DNA of 46,195 nucleotides from Desulfobacterales bacterium (GTDB taxonomy: Bacteria > Desulfobacterota > Desulfobacteria > Desulfobacterales > JADGBH01). Position numbers and translations under genes: made by a program. This document shows positions 9,500 through 19,028 of this stretch, piece by piece (the first letter of the stretch is position 1; each line of letters opens with the position of its first letter). The notes below the pieces were generated by a model that saw only the letters and a list, made by a program, of their open reading frames with translations, searched no databases and was not told where the DNA came from. The DNA lies in assembly GCA_015231595.1 (NCBI GenBank), contig JADGBH010000027.1, positions 6,843 to 53,037 on the forward strand. The letters are read 5' to 3'.

Positions 9500-9840
9500 A
9501 GAGGGGGGTCTCCTTTTTATTTAGTTAAATTGTTATAAAAATTTAAAATTGTGAAGTCAATAAAGAATACTCAGAGTATTTATTGATATAATTATCCTTA
9601 GTTTTTAAAAAAAAGGATTTTAAAAAACTAAGTAAAGAAAATTAAATAATTTTTATTTTCAGAATTTATATCAAATTTACCTATAGCCTACAAGCGTTGT
9701 TTTTTTGGAATTTTGTTGTTTTGAAAACTTGATTATACTTACATCTTAGTTTATTAAAGGAATTATTATATGAAGCAAAGTGGGTTTATATAATCCTAAA
9801 ATAAATATTAAAATCTCCTAAAAGCAATGATTTTAGCCTT
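9500..9840. other. Divergent intergenic region with two inverted repeats
   Basis: 341 bp between the divergent amidohydrolase and KamA genes. It contains an imperfect palindrome at 9557-9585 centred on AATACTCAGAGTATT and a hairpin with arms 9597-9610 and 9618-9632 (CTTAGTTTTTAAAA against its complement with one extra A). A possible sigma-70-type promoter reading right is TTGATT 9729-9734, 17-bp spacer, TATTAA 9752-9757. A seven-codon frame starts at 9770. No convincing gene. Confidence 0.5.
9557..9585. promoter_or_regulatory. Candidate operator palindrome
   Basis: TCAATAAA and TATTGA flank the perfect inverted core AATACTC-A-GAGTATT, giving a dyad about 58 bp upstream of the amidohydrolase start. 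The form fits a repressor site, but no regulator gene adjoins it. Confidence 0.35.
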
Positions 9841-10884
9841 ATGCAAACTGATTGGCATTTAATTTTTAACAACAGCATAGTTTCTTCTGAAAAATTGGAA
9901 AAGGAAATTCCTGTAAATACTGATGAGGTAAAACAGGTAATTGCTAAATATCCAATGTTTATTAATCCATATTTTTTGTCATTAATAAAAAATAACCCTG
10001 CATTATTAAAACAATCTGTACCTGATTTGCTTGAACTTGAAGATTGTAATCATATTCTTGATCCCCTTGATGAAGAATATCAATCTCCTGTTCCAAATTT
10101 AATACATAGATACCCAGACAGGGTAGTTTTTCTTGTTTCAAACAAATGCGCCATTTATTGCCGATATTGTATGCGTAAAAGACTCATGGGTCAGAAAAAC
10201 AATATAACCCATGAATCTATAAAAAGAGGATTAGATTATATAGCAAAAAATAGCTCAATAAAAGATGTTATTCTTTCCGGAGGAGATCCTTTACTATTAG
10301 AAGATGATAAGATTGAAGCAATTTTATATAAAATTAGAAAAATTCCCCATGTTGATATAATTAGAATACATACAAGAATTCCATGTGTATTGCCTCAAAG
10401 GATAGATTTTGCTCTCGCTGCAACAATAAAAAAATATCATCCTATATTTGTTAATATACATTTTAATCATCCTGACGAAATAACAGAAGAATCATCCCAA
10501 GCATGCAGCATCCTCGCTGACGCTGGCATTCCACTTGGTTCTCAAACGGTTTTATTAAAAGGAATTAACGATAATACAGAAACAATGACGTTATTGATGC
10601 GAAAGCTTATAAAAAATAGAGTAAAACCCTATTATATACATCATTGCGACCCTGTTAAAAGTGTAAGTCATTTTCGAACTTCAATACAAAAAGGAATTGA
10701 AATCATGAAGAACCTCAGGGGCTTTGTATCTGGAATGTGTGTTCCTTATTATATGATAGATATTCCGAAAGGTGGTGGAAAAATTCCCATTCTTCCAGAA
10801 TACATTGAAGATTATGAAAACAGCTTGTTAAAAGTTAGAAATTTTAAAGGAGAAATTTTTGAATATCCAAATACCCTTAGTTAG
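9841..10884 (+). CDS. KamA-family radical SAM protein (lysine 2,3-aminomutase-like)
   Basis: 347 residues. The radical SAM cluster motif is CAIYCRYC (Cys103, Cys107, Cys110), preceded by VFLVSNK and followed by MRKR as in lysine 2,3-aminomutases. The SAM-binding SGGDPLLL stretch is near 145. A C-terminal PKGGGKIP places the likely PLP lysine at 314, matching the LAM-type GGGGK motif rather than the E. coli EpmB C-terminus. The family moves the alpha-amino group of lysine (or a related amino acid) to the beta position; the product may serve as an osmolyte or modify EF-P. Length is close to EpmB and shorter than clostridial LAM, so the exact substrate is open. The start matches the family N-terminus (DWHLIFNN) but has no clear ribosome site. 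Confidence 0.85.
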   Translation: MQTDWHLIFNNSIVSSEKLEKEIPVNTDEVKQVIAKYPMFINPYFLSLIKNNPALLKQSVPDLLELEDCNHILDPLDEEYQSPVPNLIHRYPDRVVFLVSNKCAIYCRYCMRKRLMGQKNNITHESIKRGLDYIAKNSSIKDVILSGGDPLLLEDDKIEAILYKIRKIPHVDIIRIHTRIPCVLPQRIDFALAATIKKYHPIFVNIHFNHPDEITEESSQACSILADAGIPLGSQTVLLKGINDNTETMTLLMRKLIKNRVKPYYIHHCDPVKSVSHFRTSIQKGIEIMKNLRGFVSGMCVPYYMIDIPKGGGKIPILPEYIEDYENSLLKVRNFKGEIFEYPNTLS

Positions 10885-10902
10885 CAGCCAAAGGAGATTT
10901 TA

Positions 10903-12942
10903 ATGGCTAATAGAATAAATTCATTTATTTTTGTGTTATTTATTTTTATATGGCTATTTCCGTATAAAATATATTCTGAAAATACATCCGAAGCGGATAT
11001 TGATATTGAAGAACTATCCATCGAAGAATTGATGGAAGTAAAAGTGACTTCAGTATCAAAAAAAATAGAAAAACTCGTTAATTCTCCAGCAGCTATATAT
11101 GTTATTACCCAGGACGATATCAAAAAATTTGGAGCAACAAGCTTACCTGAAATTTTAAGAATGGCTCCAGGAATGCAGGTCTCAAGAAATGATCTTACAG
11201 ACTGGGACGTCAATATTAGAGGCTTAAACGAATTTTTTTCTAATAAACTTCTGGTATTAATAGATGGGCGAAGCGTTTATACTCCTATTTTTTCAGGAGT
11301 ATTTTGGGATATTCAGGATACTATGCTTGATGACATAGATAGAATTGAAATAATTAGAGGACCTGGCGCTTCCTTATGGGGATCTAATGCTGTAAACGGA
11401 GTTATAAATATAATCACAAAAAATCCAAAAAATACTCAAGGCGTTAATACAAGTATTCTTGGTGGAAACAAAGAAATTACAGGTAATGTTAGATATGGAG
11501 GCAAAATAAAAGACAATATTTATTACCGATTTTTTGTAAAAAAATTCGATCGTGAAAAACTTTCAGATAGTGAAGACAAAGATGATAACTCTAAAAATGA
11601 GATCAATGCTCACAATTATGAAAAAAAATGGGTGTCTAATCGTGGCGGCTTTCAATTAGAATTAAATATGAATGATAAAAATTCCCTCTCAATTAAAAGT
11701 GAGGTTTATGAAAATCAGTTTAAAACAAATTATTACGAAGTTAGTTTTATGGAGCCTTATGTTTTTGAAAAGGAAGGCACATCTGATGCCTTTGGATGCT
11801 ATGTTTTAACCGATTTTAAACGAACAATTTCAGAAACATCAGACTTTCAAATTAAAACATATTTCGACAGAGCTGAAAAAGAGCATTTGCCGACAAAAGC
11901 TAGTGTGGATACATTTGACGTTGATTTTCAATACCATATTTCCCTTTGTGATACGAATGATATTGTGTGGGGTCTTGGATATAGATACATCATGGATAGC
12001 TTTAGAAATAGTAACATTCTCGGATTATATCCTGACAAATTAAATCAAAAAATTTTTAGCGGTTTTATTCAAGACGAAATATATGTTTGCAAGGATATCT
12101 TCCACGTAACTTTTGGCTCAAAATTTGAGTATAATGATTTTACAGAATTCGAAATTCAGCCGAGTGTAAAATTTTTATGGAATTTCAAAGAATCACATTC
12201 ATTATGGGGTTCAATATCAAGAGCTGTAAGAGTTCCTTCTCGTATTGAAAGGGATGGACTGATTCTTCAATGGTATATTGTAAATGAAGATCAGTATCCT
12301 TTAATTGTTCAGGATGAAGGAACTGACAGTTTAAACTCCGAAGTATTAATGGCTTATGAATTAGGGTATAGAGTAAAACCTTATTCAAACATTTGGATGG
12401 ATTCAACAATTTTTTACAATGATTATAGAGGATTAGTGAATGGGGAATTAGGTGAAATATATATTAGAACCAATCCAGTTCCTCATTATGTTCAGCCTGT
12501 TTACTTTAAAAATATATTAAACGGCCAATCCTATGGTTTTGAATTAGCTTCAGATTGGCAGGCTTTAAATAATATACGATTTAGAGCCGCATATTCTTAT
12601 CTTAAAACAAATGTCTATTATGAAAATCTTCAAGAAGACGCATTTTTTGAAATCACTGGAGCTTTACCCCCAAGAAATCAATTTATTCTCCGTTCAGCCA
12701 TTGATTTAACACGAACTATCCAAGCTGATTTTGCTGTAAAATTTGTCGATAGGCTTGTTAAAAAAGAATCTAAAAAAGAAATTGAAAGTTATACGGACTG
12801 TAATTTCCGTATAGCATGGACGCCATTCAAAACAATAGAGTTTGCACTGGCTGGACAAAATTTATTTAAAAATAAACATTTAGAACAGTCAGACATTCAA
12901 GTTGACAGAATCTTTTATTTAAAGATGACTTATGAAAACTAA
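10903..12942 (+). CDS. TonB-dependent outer membrane receptor
   Basis: 679 residues with a signal peptide (about 1-25), a short acidic segment EELSIEELMEVKVTSVSKK typical of receptors paired with YfiR-type proteins, a plug domain (about 50-170; SPAAIYVITQDDI, LPEILRMAPGMQV, IEIIRGPGASLWGSNAVNGVINI) and a beta-barrel ending in an aromatic-rich strand (FYLKMTYEN). It imports or senses a ligand across the outer membrane using TonB energy. An AGGAGA site precedes the start. Its last 11 bp overlap the YfiR gene, so receptor, YfiR and the CHASE8-like kinase are one operon. The ligand is unknown. Confidence 0.92.
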   Translation: MANRINSFIFVLFIFIWLFPYKIYSENTSEADIDIEELSIEELMEVKVTSVSKKIEKLVNSPAAIYVITQDDIKKFGATSLPEILRMAPGMQVSRNDLTDWDVNIRGLNEFFSNKLLVLIDGRSVYTPIFSGVFWDIQDTMLDDIDRIEIIRGPGASLWGSNAVNGVINIITKNPKNTQGVNTSILGGNKEITGNVRYGGKIKDNIYYRFFVKKFDREKLSDSEDKDDNSKNEINAHNYEKKWVSNRGGFQLELNMNDKNSLSIKSEVYENQFKTNYYEVSFMEPYVFEKEGTSDAFGCYVLTDFKRTISETSDFQIKTYFDRAEKEHLPTKASVDTFDVDFQYHISLCDTNDIVWGLGYRYIMDSFRNSNILGLYPDKLNQKIFSGFIQDEIYVCKDIFHVTFGSKFEYNDFTEFEIQPSVKFLWNFKESHSLWGSISRAVRVPSRIERDGLILQWYIVNEDQYPLIVQDEGTDSLNSEVLMAYELGYRVKPYSNIWMDSTIFYNDYRGLVNGELGEIYIRTNPVPHYVQPVYFKNILNGQSYGFELASDWQALNNIRFRAAYSYLKTNVYYENLQEDAFFEITGALPPRNQFILRSAIDLTRTIQADFAVKFVDRLVKKESKKEIESYTDCNFRIAWTPFKTIEFALAGQNLFKNKHLEQSDIQVDRIFYLKMTYEN

Positions 12943-13480
12943 TAATATTCGTATCCGTCTAATTATAATAATTACGTGCATGATGGCATTTATTTTAATG
13001 CCTTTTCATGGTTTTTCAGTTGAAGCTCCTGAATACACAATCAAATCTATTTTTATAAAAAAAATAATAAAATATATAACATGGCCAGATAATTCATTTA
13101 ATTCTTCAGATAATGCAATCAACCTATGTTTTGTTGAAGAAAATGAATTTTTAGATGCATTTGACACCTTAAAGGATAAATCTTCTAAAGATAGGCCAAT
13201 ATATCTCAAGAATTACTGGCTTAGTTCTCAAACATGTCATATTTTATTCATTAATTCAAAGAATAGAAAACTTGTTGAAAGCATATTAAGCAAAGTAAAA
13301 AATATGCCCGTGCTTACAATTGGCGAAATGGAAGGATTTGTCGAATTAGGCGGTATAATTAATTTTATAAAAGAATCAGATAAAATACGCTTTGAAATTA
13401 ATATAGACAGTGCAAAACGATCCGGTTTTACTATTAGCTCCCATTTGTTAAAGCTGTCAAAAATTTTTAGGGAGGAATAA
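12932..13480 (+). CDS. YfiR-family (DUF4154) periplasmic protein
   Basis: 182 residues: signal peptide (about 1-31), then the YfiR/DUF4154 signature in order: APEYTIKSIFIKKIIKYITWP, INLCFVEENEF, CHILFIN, VLTIGEMEGFVELGGIINFI, and a C-terminal INIDSAKRSGFTISSHLLKLSKIF. In Pseudomonas, YfiR is the periplasmic inhibitor of the CHASE8-containing diguanylate cyclase YfiN. Here the partner gene 7 bp downstream encodes a CHASE8-like hybrid kinase instead, so YfiR probably controls that kinase. It overlaps the TonB receptor gene by 11 bp. The family call is firm; the control role is inferred by analogy. Confidence 0.88.
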   Translation: MKTNNIRIRLIIIITCMMAFILMPFHGFSVEAPEYTIKSIFIKKIIKYITWPDNSFNSSDNAINLCFVEENEFLDAFDTLKDKSSKDRPIYLKNYWLSSQTCHILFINSKNRKLVESILSKVKNMPVLTIGEMEGFVELGGIINFIKESDKIRFEINIDSAKRSGFTISSHLLKLSKIFREE

Positions 13481-13487
13481 TATACTT

Positions 13488-16127
13488 ATGAAAATAAAGC
13501 TTTTCAGAAGCTTTTCCATTAAAAATAAATTAATTACAATATTGTTTTTAACGAGCAGTACTGTTTTGTTTTTCACTTCTATTGCTTTTGTAGTTAACGA
13601 TTTTTTTGAAACATATCTTATGAAAGCTCATGAATTGTCAACCCTTGCAAGGTTTATCGGAACTCATAGTGTTGCAGCATTAGATTTTAATGATAAAAAT
13701 GCAGCTGATAAAAGTCTTGCAGCTTTAAGCGGTATCCCTCATATCTCTTATGGATGCATATACGATGATAAAGATAAAATTTTTGCGTCCTATATTCGAA
13801 AAGATTTTTCAGTATCAAGCATACCGAGCTGTAGTATAAAAAAAGAAGGTTTAATTTTTAAAAATAGATATTTAATGATTACCTATAGAATTACTTTAGA
13901 TGAAGAAATTATCGGAAGTGTTTTTCTTGTATGCAGTTTAGAAGATATGATAGTTCACCTTTACAGATATGCTGGCATTGTTTCTGTAATAATGTTTGTA
14001 ATGTTCGTAATAGCATTGATGCTTGCAAAATCCCTTCAAAAAGTAATTTCTGATCCAATATTAAAGCTTGCTGAAACAGCGGGACTAATTTCTCAATCTA
14101 AAGATTATTCAATTAGGGCAGCTAAAACAGATAATGAAGATGAAATCGGAGTTCTTATTAACGGCATTAATGAAATGCTTTCTGAAATTCAAAAGCGCGA
14201 TAATGAACTTGCTGTATGTCAATATCATTTAGAAAAGCAGGTAGCTGACAGAACATCGGAATTAAAATATTCAAGGGATTTTCTCCAGCTTCTCATGGAC
14301 ACTATCCCTGCTCCTATTTTTTATAAAACTAAAGAAGGAATTTATACCGGATGCAATAAAGCTTTTGAAGAATGGGCTGAAAAAAATAAAAATCAAATAG
14401 TTGGAAAAGATGATTATAACATTTGGACTAAAAAAGACGCAGCTCTTATTAGAAAATTTGATATGGAACTTATCGAGACCTTCGGATCTCAAGCCCAAGA
14501 ACTCCGTATTTTACTTCCAGATAGTTCTTATAAAAATGTCATTATATATAAAGCAATTTATTATATTCAAAATACTAATAAATACGGAATAGTCGGCGTT
14601 TTCCTTGATATTACAGCAATGATAAAAATTCAGGAAAGTCTTAAAATAGCTAAGGAAGAAGCTGAAGCTGCAAATAAAGCAAAAAGCGAATTTTTAGCCA
14701 ATATGAGTCACGAAATACGAACTCCTTTAAATGCTGTAATAGGATTTAGCGACATGCTGTATTCAATGATTATTGATGAAAAACATCGAGGATACATTGA
14801 ATCCATTAAATCAAGTGGTAAAAATTTACTAAATCTTATAAACGACATTCTTGATTTATCCAAGATTGAAGCTGGCAGAATGGAAATTAAAAATGAGCCG
14901 GTCAATCCTAATTCGTTATTTAAAGAAATAAAAAATATATTCGCAACAAAAATATCAGAAAAAGATTTGGAATTTATAATAGATATAGCTCCAAATATAC
15001 CTGCATGTCTTATTTTGGATGAAGTTAGATTACGGCAGATTTTATTTAATCTTATTGGTAATGCTGTGAAATTTACTGATACAGGCTATATAAAATTATC
15101 AGTTCAAAGTATCTATACAGCTGATGATCAAAGTACCCTTAACCTTATAATTTCCGTTGAAGATACAGGCATAGGCATAAAGCCTGAAGCATTAGAATAT
15201 ATTTTTGACGCTTTTAAACAGCAAGACGGGCAAAGCACAAAAAAATACGGAGGCACAGGACTTGGGCTTTCTATTACAAGACGATTAGTCGAAATGATGG
15301 GAGGTAAGATTTCGGTTACAAGTGAACGTAATAAAGGCACTAAATTTGAATTTGTCTTGAATGATGTTTCCGTGTCTTCAGTGCCGGCAAAAAATGATAG
15401 AAAAGAGGAATTTGATGAAGAAAATATTATATTTGAAAAAGCAGTTATACTTGTTGTAGATGATATTGAAACAAACAGACACTTAATTAAAGAGTATTTT
15501 CAAGATACAAATGTTAGCATCCTTGAAGCTGGTAATGGAGAAGAGTCTGTTAAGCAAGCAAAAAAATATAAACCGGATTTGATTTTAATGGATATAAGAA
15601 TGCCAGTAATGGACGGGTATGAAGCAACTAAAATAATTAAAAATGATGCGTCCATAAAAAATATAGTGATTATAGCCTTAACAGCTTCAGGTATGCAGGC
15701 TGATAAAGAAAAAGTAATGTCAGAAGGATTCGACGGCTTTTTAACAAAACCAGTTCAGCAGGTTGACTTATTTATGGAGCTTGCTCGCTTTATGAAATAT
15801 ACAAAAAAGCAAATTATCACTGACAAACGATCTGAAGATGTGGAAAACAAAAAAGTTGATAAATTAGATATAAACAAATTAAAAGAGCTTCGTTATGTTT
15901 TAGAAAAAGATTTTATGAATGAATGGTCAAATGCTCGGCAAAAACAATGTATCCCTGACATTGAAACCTTTGCAAATAAAATTAAAGATATAGGCAATAA
16001 ATATAATTTTCAAGAAATATCACAATTTGGAGACAATCTTCTTGTGTCAGTTAATATGTTTGATATCGAAGGAATGTGTAAAATTCTTGACTCATTCCCT
16101 TTGATAGTCGCTAAAATTGGAAATTAA
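13488..16127 (+). CDS. CHASE8-like/HAMP/PAS hybrid sensor histidine kinase
   Basis: 879 residues. TM1 (about 14-36), a periplasmic segment (about 40-160) containing ARFIGTHSVAALDFNDKNAA, which matches the CHASE8 domain of YfiN-type sensors, TM2 (about 162-181), HAMP (about 182-235), a PAS domain (about 262-380), HisKA with His408 ([12 protein letters not shown]), HATPase (about 507-625; EDTGIGI, GTGLGLS) and a receiver with acceptor Asp702 (LILMDIRMPVMDG). The last 90 residues look like a degenerate Hpt domain lacking the usual His motif. The protein is predicted to pass a YfiR/receptor signal into a phosphorelay. It lies 7 bp after yfiR and 21 bp before the REC-kinase gene. Confidence 0.92.
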   Translation: MKIKLFRSFSIKNKLITILFLTSSTVLFFTSIAFVVNDFFETYLMKAHELSTLARFIGTHSVAALDFNDKNAADKSLAALSGIPHISYGCIYDDKDKIFASYIRKDFSVSSIPSCSIKKEGLIFKNRYLMITYRITLDEEIIGSVFLVCSLEDMIVHLYRYAGIVSVIMFVMFVIALMLAKSLQKVISDPILKLAETAGLISQSKDYSIRAAKTDNEDEIGVLINGINEMLSEIQKRDNELAVCQYHLEKQVADRTSELKYSRDFLQLLMDTIPAPIFYKTKEGIYTGCNKAFEEWAEKNKNQIVGKDDYNIWTKKDAALIRKFDMELIETFGSQAQELRILLPDSSYKNVIIYKAIYYIQNTNKYGIVGVFLDITAMIKIQESLKIAKEEAEAANKAKSEFLANMSHEIRTPLNAVIGFSDMLYSMIIDEKHRGYIESIKSSGKNLLNLINDILDLSKIEAGRMEIKNEPVNPNSLFKEIKNIFATKISEKDLEFIIDIAPNIPACLILDEVRLRQILFNLIGNAVKFTDTGYIKLSVQSIYTADDQSTLNLIISVEDTGIGIKPEALEYIFDAFKQQDGQSTKKYGGTGLGLSITRRLVEMMGGKISVTSERNKGTKFEFVLNDVSVSSVPAKNDRKEEFDEENIIFEKAVILVVDDIETNRHLIKEYFQDTNVSILEAGNGEESVKQAKKYKPDLILMDIRMPVMDGYEATKIIKNDASIKNIVIIALTASGMQADKEKVMSEGFDGFLTKPVQQVDLFMELARFMKYTKKQIITDKRSEDVENKKVDKLDINKLKELRYVLEKDFMNEWSNARQKQCIPDIETFANKIKDIGNKYNFQEISQFGDNLLVSVNMFDIEGMCKILDSFPLIVAKIGN

Positions 16128-16148
16128 ACTTTTTAAGGTAATTAAATT

Positions 16149-17249
16149 ATGAAAGAGATAGATAAAAGCAAATTTAATATTTTAATTGTCGATGATATAC
16201 CTAAAAATATTCAGTTATTAGGAAGTATTTTAAAGCAGGAAGGATATACGGTTTCTTTTGCAACAAACGGCAATCAAGCCCTTTCAATGGTTGAAAATTA
16301 CGAATTTGATTTAATATTGTTAGATGTCATGATGCCTGACATGAACGGTTTTGAAGTCTGCGAACAATTAAAAAATAATCCTAAAGTAAAAGATGTTCCA
16401 GTTATTTTTCTTACAGCTAAGACTGAAATTGAAAGTGTTATAAAAGGTTTTGAGCTTGGAGCAGTTGATTACATAACAAAACCATTTAATGCAAAAGAAT
16501 TATTAGCAAGAGTTAAAACCCATACATTATTACGGCATACAGAAAAGGAATTAAGGGAAGCTAATGCAACAAAAGATAAATTCTTTTCAATTATCGCTCA
16601 TGACCTTAAAAATCCTTTTAATTCATTGCTGAATGTATCAAGTCTTTTATTTAAAAAATTTGACTCCTATGAAGATGGAAAAAAGAAAAAATATATAAGG
16701 GATATATATGACGCTTCTTTAAGGGCTTATAGGCTTTTAGAAAACCTTCTTCAATGGGCTCAAACCCAGCGGGGTCAAATTAAAGTAAAAAAAGAAAAAA
16801 TTGATTTATTTAAAATTATTCAAGACGTCATTCCATTAATAGAGGACTCAGCAAAAATAAAGAATATTTCTATAAGCGAATCAGTCCTTCCAAATACAAT
16901 TGTTTATGCTGATGCTAACATGGTAAGCACAGTTATTCGAAATTTGCTTTCTAATGCTGTTAAATTTACTAAATCAGAGGGCAGAATAAAGATTACTTGC
17001 AAAACAATTGATAATATAGAAGAGGTATGCATCGAAGATACGGGTGTTGGCATGAATCAAGAAGAGATATCAAGGCTTTTTCGTATAGATGTGCATCATT
17101 CAACAATTGGAACCGCAAATGAAAGAGGTACAGGTTTAGGGCTTATATTATGTAAAGACTTTATTGAACAGCACGGAGGGACGATTTGTGTAGAAAGTGA
17201 GTGCGGTCTCGGAAGTAAATTTAAATTTATCCTTCCGAAAAATTGTTAG
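16149..17249 (+). CDS. Response regulator-histidine kinase fusion (REC-HisKA-HATPase)
   Basis: 366 residues, soluble. A receiver domain (about 10-127; acceptor Asp59 in LILLDVMMPDMNG, conserved Lys in YITKPF near 121) is followed by a short helix and a HisKA/HATPase core with His151 (FFSIIAHDLKNPF), NLLSNAVKFT, EDTGVGM and GTGLGLI. Such proteins take phosphate from an upstream hybrid kinase and modulate their own kinase core. No DNA-binding output domain is encoded in the operon, so the final target lies elsewhere. It ends the TonB receptor-YfiR-kinase operon. Confidence 0.9.
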   Translation: MKEIDKSKFNILIVDDIPKNIQLLGSILKQEGYTVSFATNGNQALSMVENYEFDLILLDVMMPDMNGFEVCEQLKNNPKVKDVPVIFLTAKTEIESVIKGFELGAVDYITKPFNAKELLARVKTHTLLRHTEKELREANATKDKFFSIIAHDLKNPFNSLLNVSSLLFKKFDSYEDGKKKKYIRDIYDASLRAYRLLENLLQWAQTQRGQIKVKKEKIDLFKIIQDVIPLIEDSAKIKNISISESVLPNTIVYADANMVSTVIRNLLSNAVKFTKSEGRIKITCKTIDNIEEVCIEDTGVGMNQEEISRLFRIDVHHSTIGTANERGTGLGLILCKDFIEQHGGTICVESECGLGSKFKFILPKNC

Positions 17250-17331
17250 CATATTTATATTATATGGGATTATCTGTTTATTATTTTAACTCTATAAAGT
17301 AAAAATTAACAAACATGGAGAATTTGAAACT

Positions 17332-18972
17332 ATGAATTTATTTCACCAGAATATAAAAATAATTTGTATATGTTTATATATAATGTTCTCTTATTGTGTT
17401 CATCTATCTGAAGCTATTGTTCAGGCTCCTATATTAAAATGGCAAAAAAGTGGATGTTATTCATCATGGTGTGAGACTGGTTGGTATTCTTCCCCAGCGG
17501 CCGTTGATATAGATAATGATGGCACAATAGAGGTAATAGCTTCGGCATATTCCATAGTTGTGTTAGATGGAAATACAGGATCATTAAAATGGCGTGCAAA
17601 ATCAGGTCATAACGTAACTGAAACGAGTTCTGATAATGTTGGCAGGACATGGCCAGGTGTTTGTGTCGCCGATGTTGATGGTGATAGGAACTTAGAAATT
17701 ATTACAGCCCATGGAGGTGGTTGTGTTTCCGTTTATGACAGTAATGGACATTTTAAAACAGGATGGCCTAAAAATCCAGTTAGCAATGAACTCAGAGGTC
17801 TTTCAGTATATGATCTTGATAATAATGGAACTATGGAAATTATTGTTACTGCTGCAAGGGGGAATAAAACAAATACATGGGTTTATGAATCAAATGGGAC
17901 ATTACGATCCGGCTGGCCCCAGTTAGATAATGATACAGGCTACGCATGGGGAGCATATAACAATAATGCTGCTATCGCTGATATTGATGGTAATGGCATT
18001 GGTAATATAGTTGTACCATCGGATGTTCATTATATTTGTGCTTACGAACCAAATGGAGTTCAAGTTCAAGCTGATTCAATTTATGGATCAAAAGCATGGG
18101 GTAAAGTTGGAGTATGGGTAGATCTTGTCGCTGAACTTAGAGGATGGGGAAATTGTGGAACAGAGCATCGTCCAAATTTTGCCGAGTGTCCTGCTGTAAT
18201 TGGAGATATAAATGGTGATAATACATTAGAAATTATTGTTACTGGAAATGTTCATAACTGCGCTACATCGCCATATACAAACTTATATCATGGAGTGTAT
18301 ATTTTTAATTCAAACCGAACTCGTTTTAAAACAGGTAATTTCAATTGGGAAACTGTTCCAACTAATTTTAGTGGTCCAATTTGTGAAAGTTATAATATTA
18401 TTGAAAGTTGCATGGCAAATCCAGTTATAGCTGATATTGATGGAGATGGATTTAAAGAAATTTTATTCGCAGCTAACGATGGAAAAGTTCATTGTGTATG
18501 GATCGATAAAACTGAAAAACATAACTGGCCTTACTCTGTATATAATTCAGGAGATGGGTTTTATAGATTTGCAAGTGAACCAGTTGTAGCGGATCTAGAT
18601 AATGACGGTATGGCAGAAATCATATTTGGCTCATGGACTCAAAAAGGGAGTAATCGTTTAGGTAAATTGCACATATTAAATATGTATGGAAACCTGCTGT
18701 ATGAAATAGATGTCCCTGCTACGGATTCTGATTGGAATGGTATTTTAGCAGCACCAACTCTTGCTAATATTGATTCAGATTCAGATATAGAAATAATTGT
18801 AAATACAGCCAAAACAGGAATTTGCGCCTATGATCTTCCTGGAACTTCGAATGCTCGTATTCTTTGGGGAACTGGAAGAGGTAACTTTCAGCGCACAGGT
18901 TCAATATTAAATACTACAAAAATAAATAAAGGTAAAAATGCCGCTGTTCAATTATTATTACTTGATAAATAG
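17332..18972 (+). CDS. Secreted FG-GAP/VCBS-repeat beta-propeller protein
   Basis: 546 residues with a signal peptide (about 1-29). Eight calcium-loop repeats of the FG-GAP/integrin-alpha type are visible: AVDIDNDGTIEV, VADVDGDRNLEI, VYDLDNNGTMEI, IADIDGNGIGNI, IGDINGDNTLEI, IADIDGDGFKEI, VADLDNDGMAEI and ANIDSDSDIEI. They predict a seven- or eight-bladed propeller with bound calcium. Several Cys (CYSSWC, CGTEHRPNFAEC, CESYNIIESC) may form disulfides, fitting an extracytoplasmic location. There is no anchor or sorting motif, and the function (adhesion or carbohydrate binding) is not assignable. A GGAG site precedes the start. The gene ends at the hairpin 18983-19028. Confidence 0.85.
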   Translation: MNLFHQNIKIICICLYIMFSYCVHLSEAIVQAPILKWQKSGCYSSWCETGWYSSPAAVDIDNDGTIEVIASAYSIVVLDGNTGSLKWRAKSGHNVTETSSDNVGRTWPGVCVADVDGDRNLEIITAHGGGCVSVYDSNGHFKTGWPKNPVSNELRGLSVYDLDNNGTMEIIVTAARGNKTNTWVYESNGTLRSGWPQLDNDTGYAWGAYNNNAAIADIDGNGIGNIVVPSDVHYICAYEPNGVQVQADSIYGSKAWGKVGVWVDLVAELRGWGNCGTEHRPNFAECPAVIGDINGDNTLEIIVTGNVHNCATSPYTNLYHGVYIFNSNRTRFKTGNFNWETVPTNFSGPICESYNIIESCMANPVIADIDGDGFKEILFAANDGKVHCVWIDKTEKHNWPYSVYNSGDGFYRFASEPVVADLDNDGMAEIIFGSWTQKGSNRLGKLHILNMYGNLLYEIDVPATDSDWNGILAAPTLANIDSDSDIEIIVNTAKTGICAYDLPGTSNARILWGTGRGNFQRTGSILNTTKINKGKNAAVQLLLLDK

Positions 18973-18982
18973 ATTTCAGTAA

Positions 18983-19028
18983 AACAATTCTTTCTTATTG
19001 ATATATTTATCAATAAGAAAGAATTGTT
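18983..19028. terminator. Bidirectional hairpin between convergent genes
   Basis: Perfect 21-bp inverted arms (18983-19003 and 19008-19028) around a 4-base loop TATT. It lies exactly between the stop of the FG-GAP gene and the end of the convergent GT41 gene at 19029. The arms contain T-rich runs on each strand, though there is no long U tract after the stem. It likely stops transcription both ways. Confidence 0.7.

Noticed and set aside
9770..9793. Seven-codon open frame (MKQSGFI) with AAAGGA upstream, before the KamA gene
   Set aside because: It could be a leader peptide, but there is no repeated regulatory codon, no attenuator-like alternative hairpins and no support beyond chance in AT-rich DNA.
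12185..12409. 74-codon reverse frame inside the TonB receptor gene
   Set aside because: It is fully contained in a well-supported gene on the other strand and has no motif or ribosome site.
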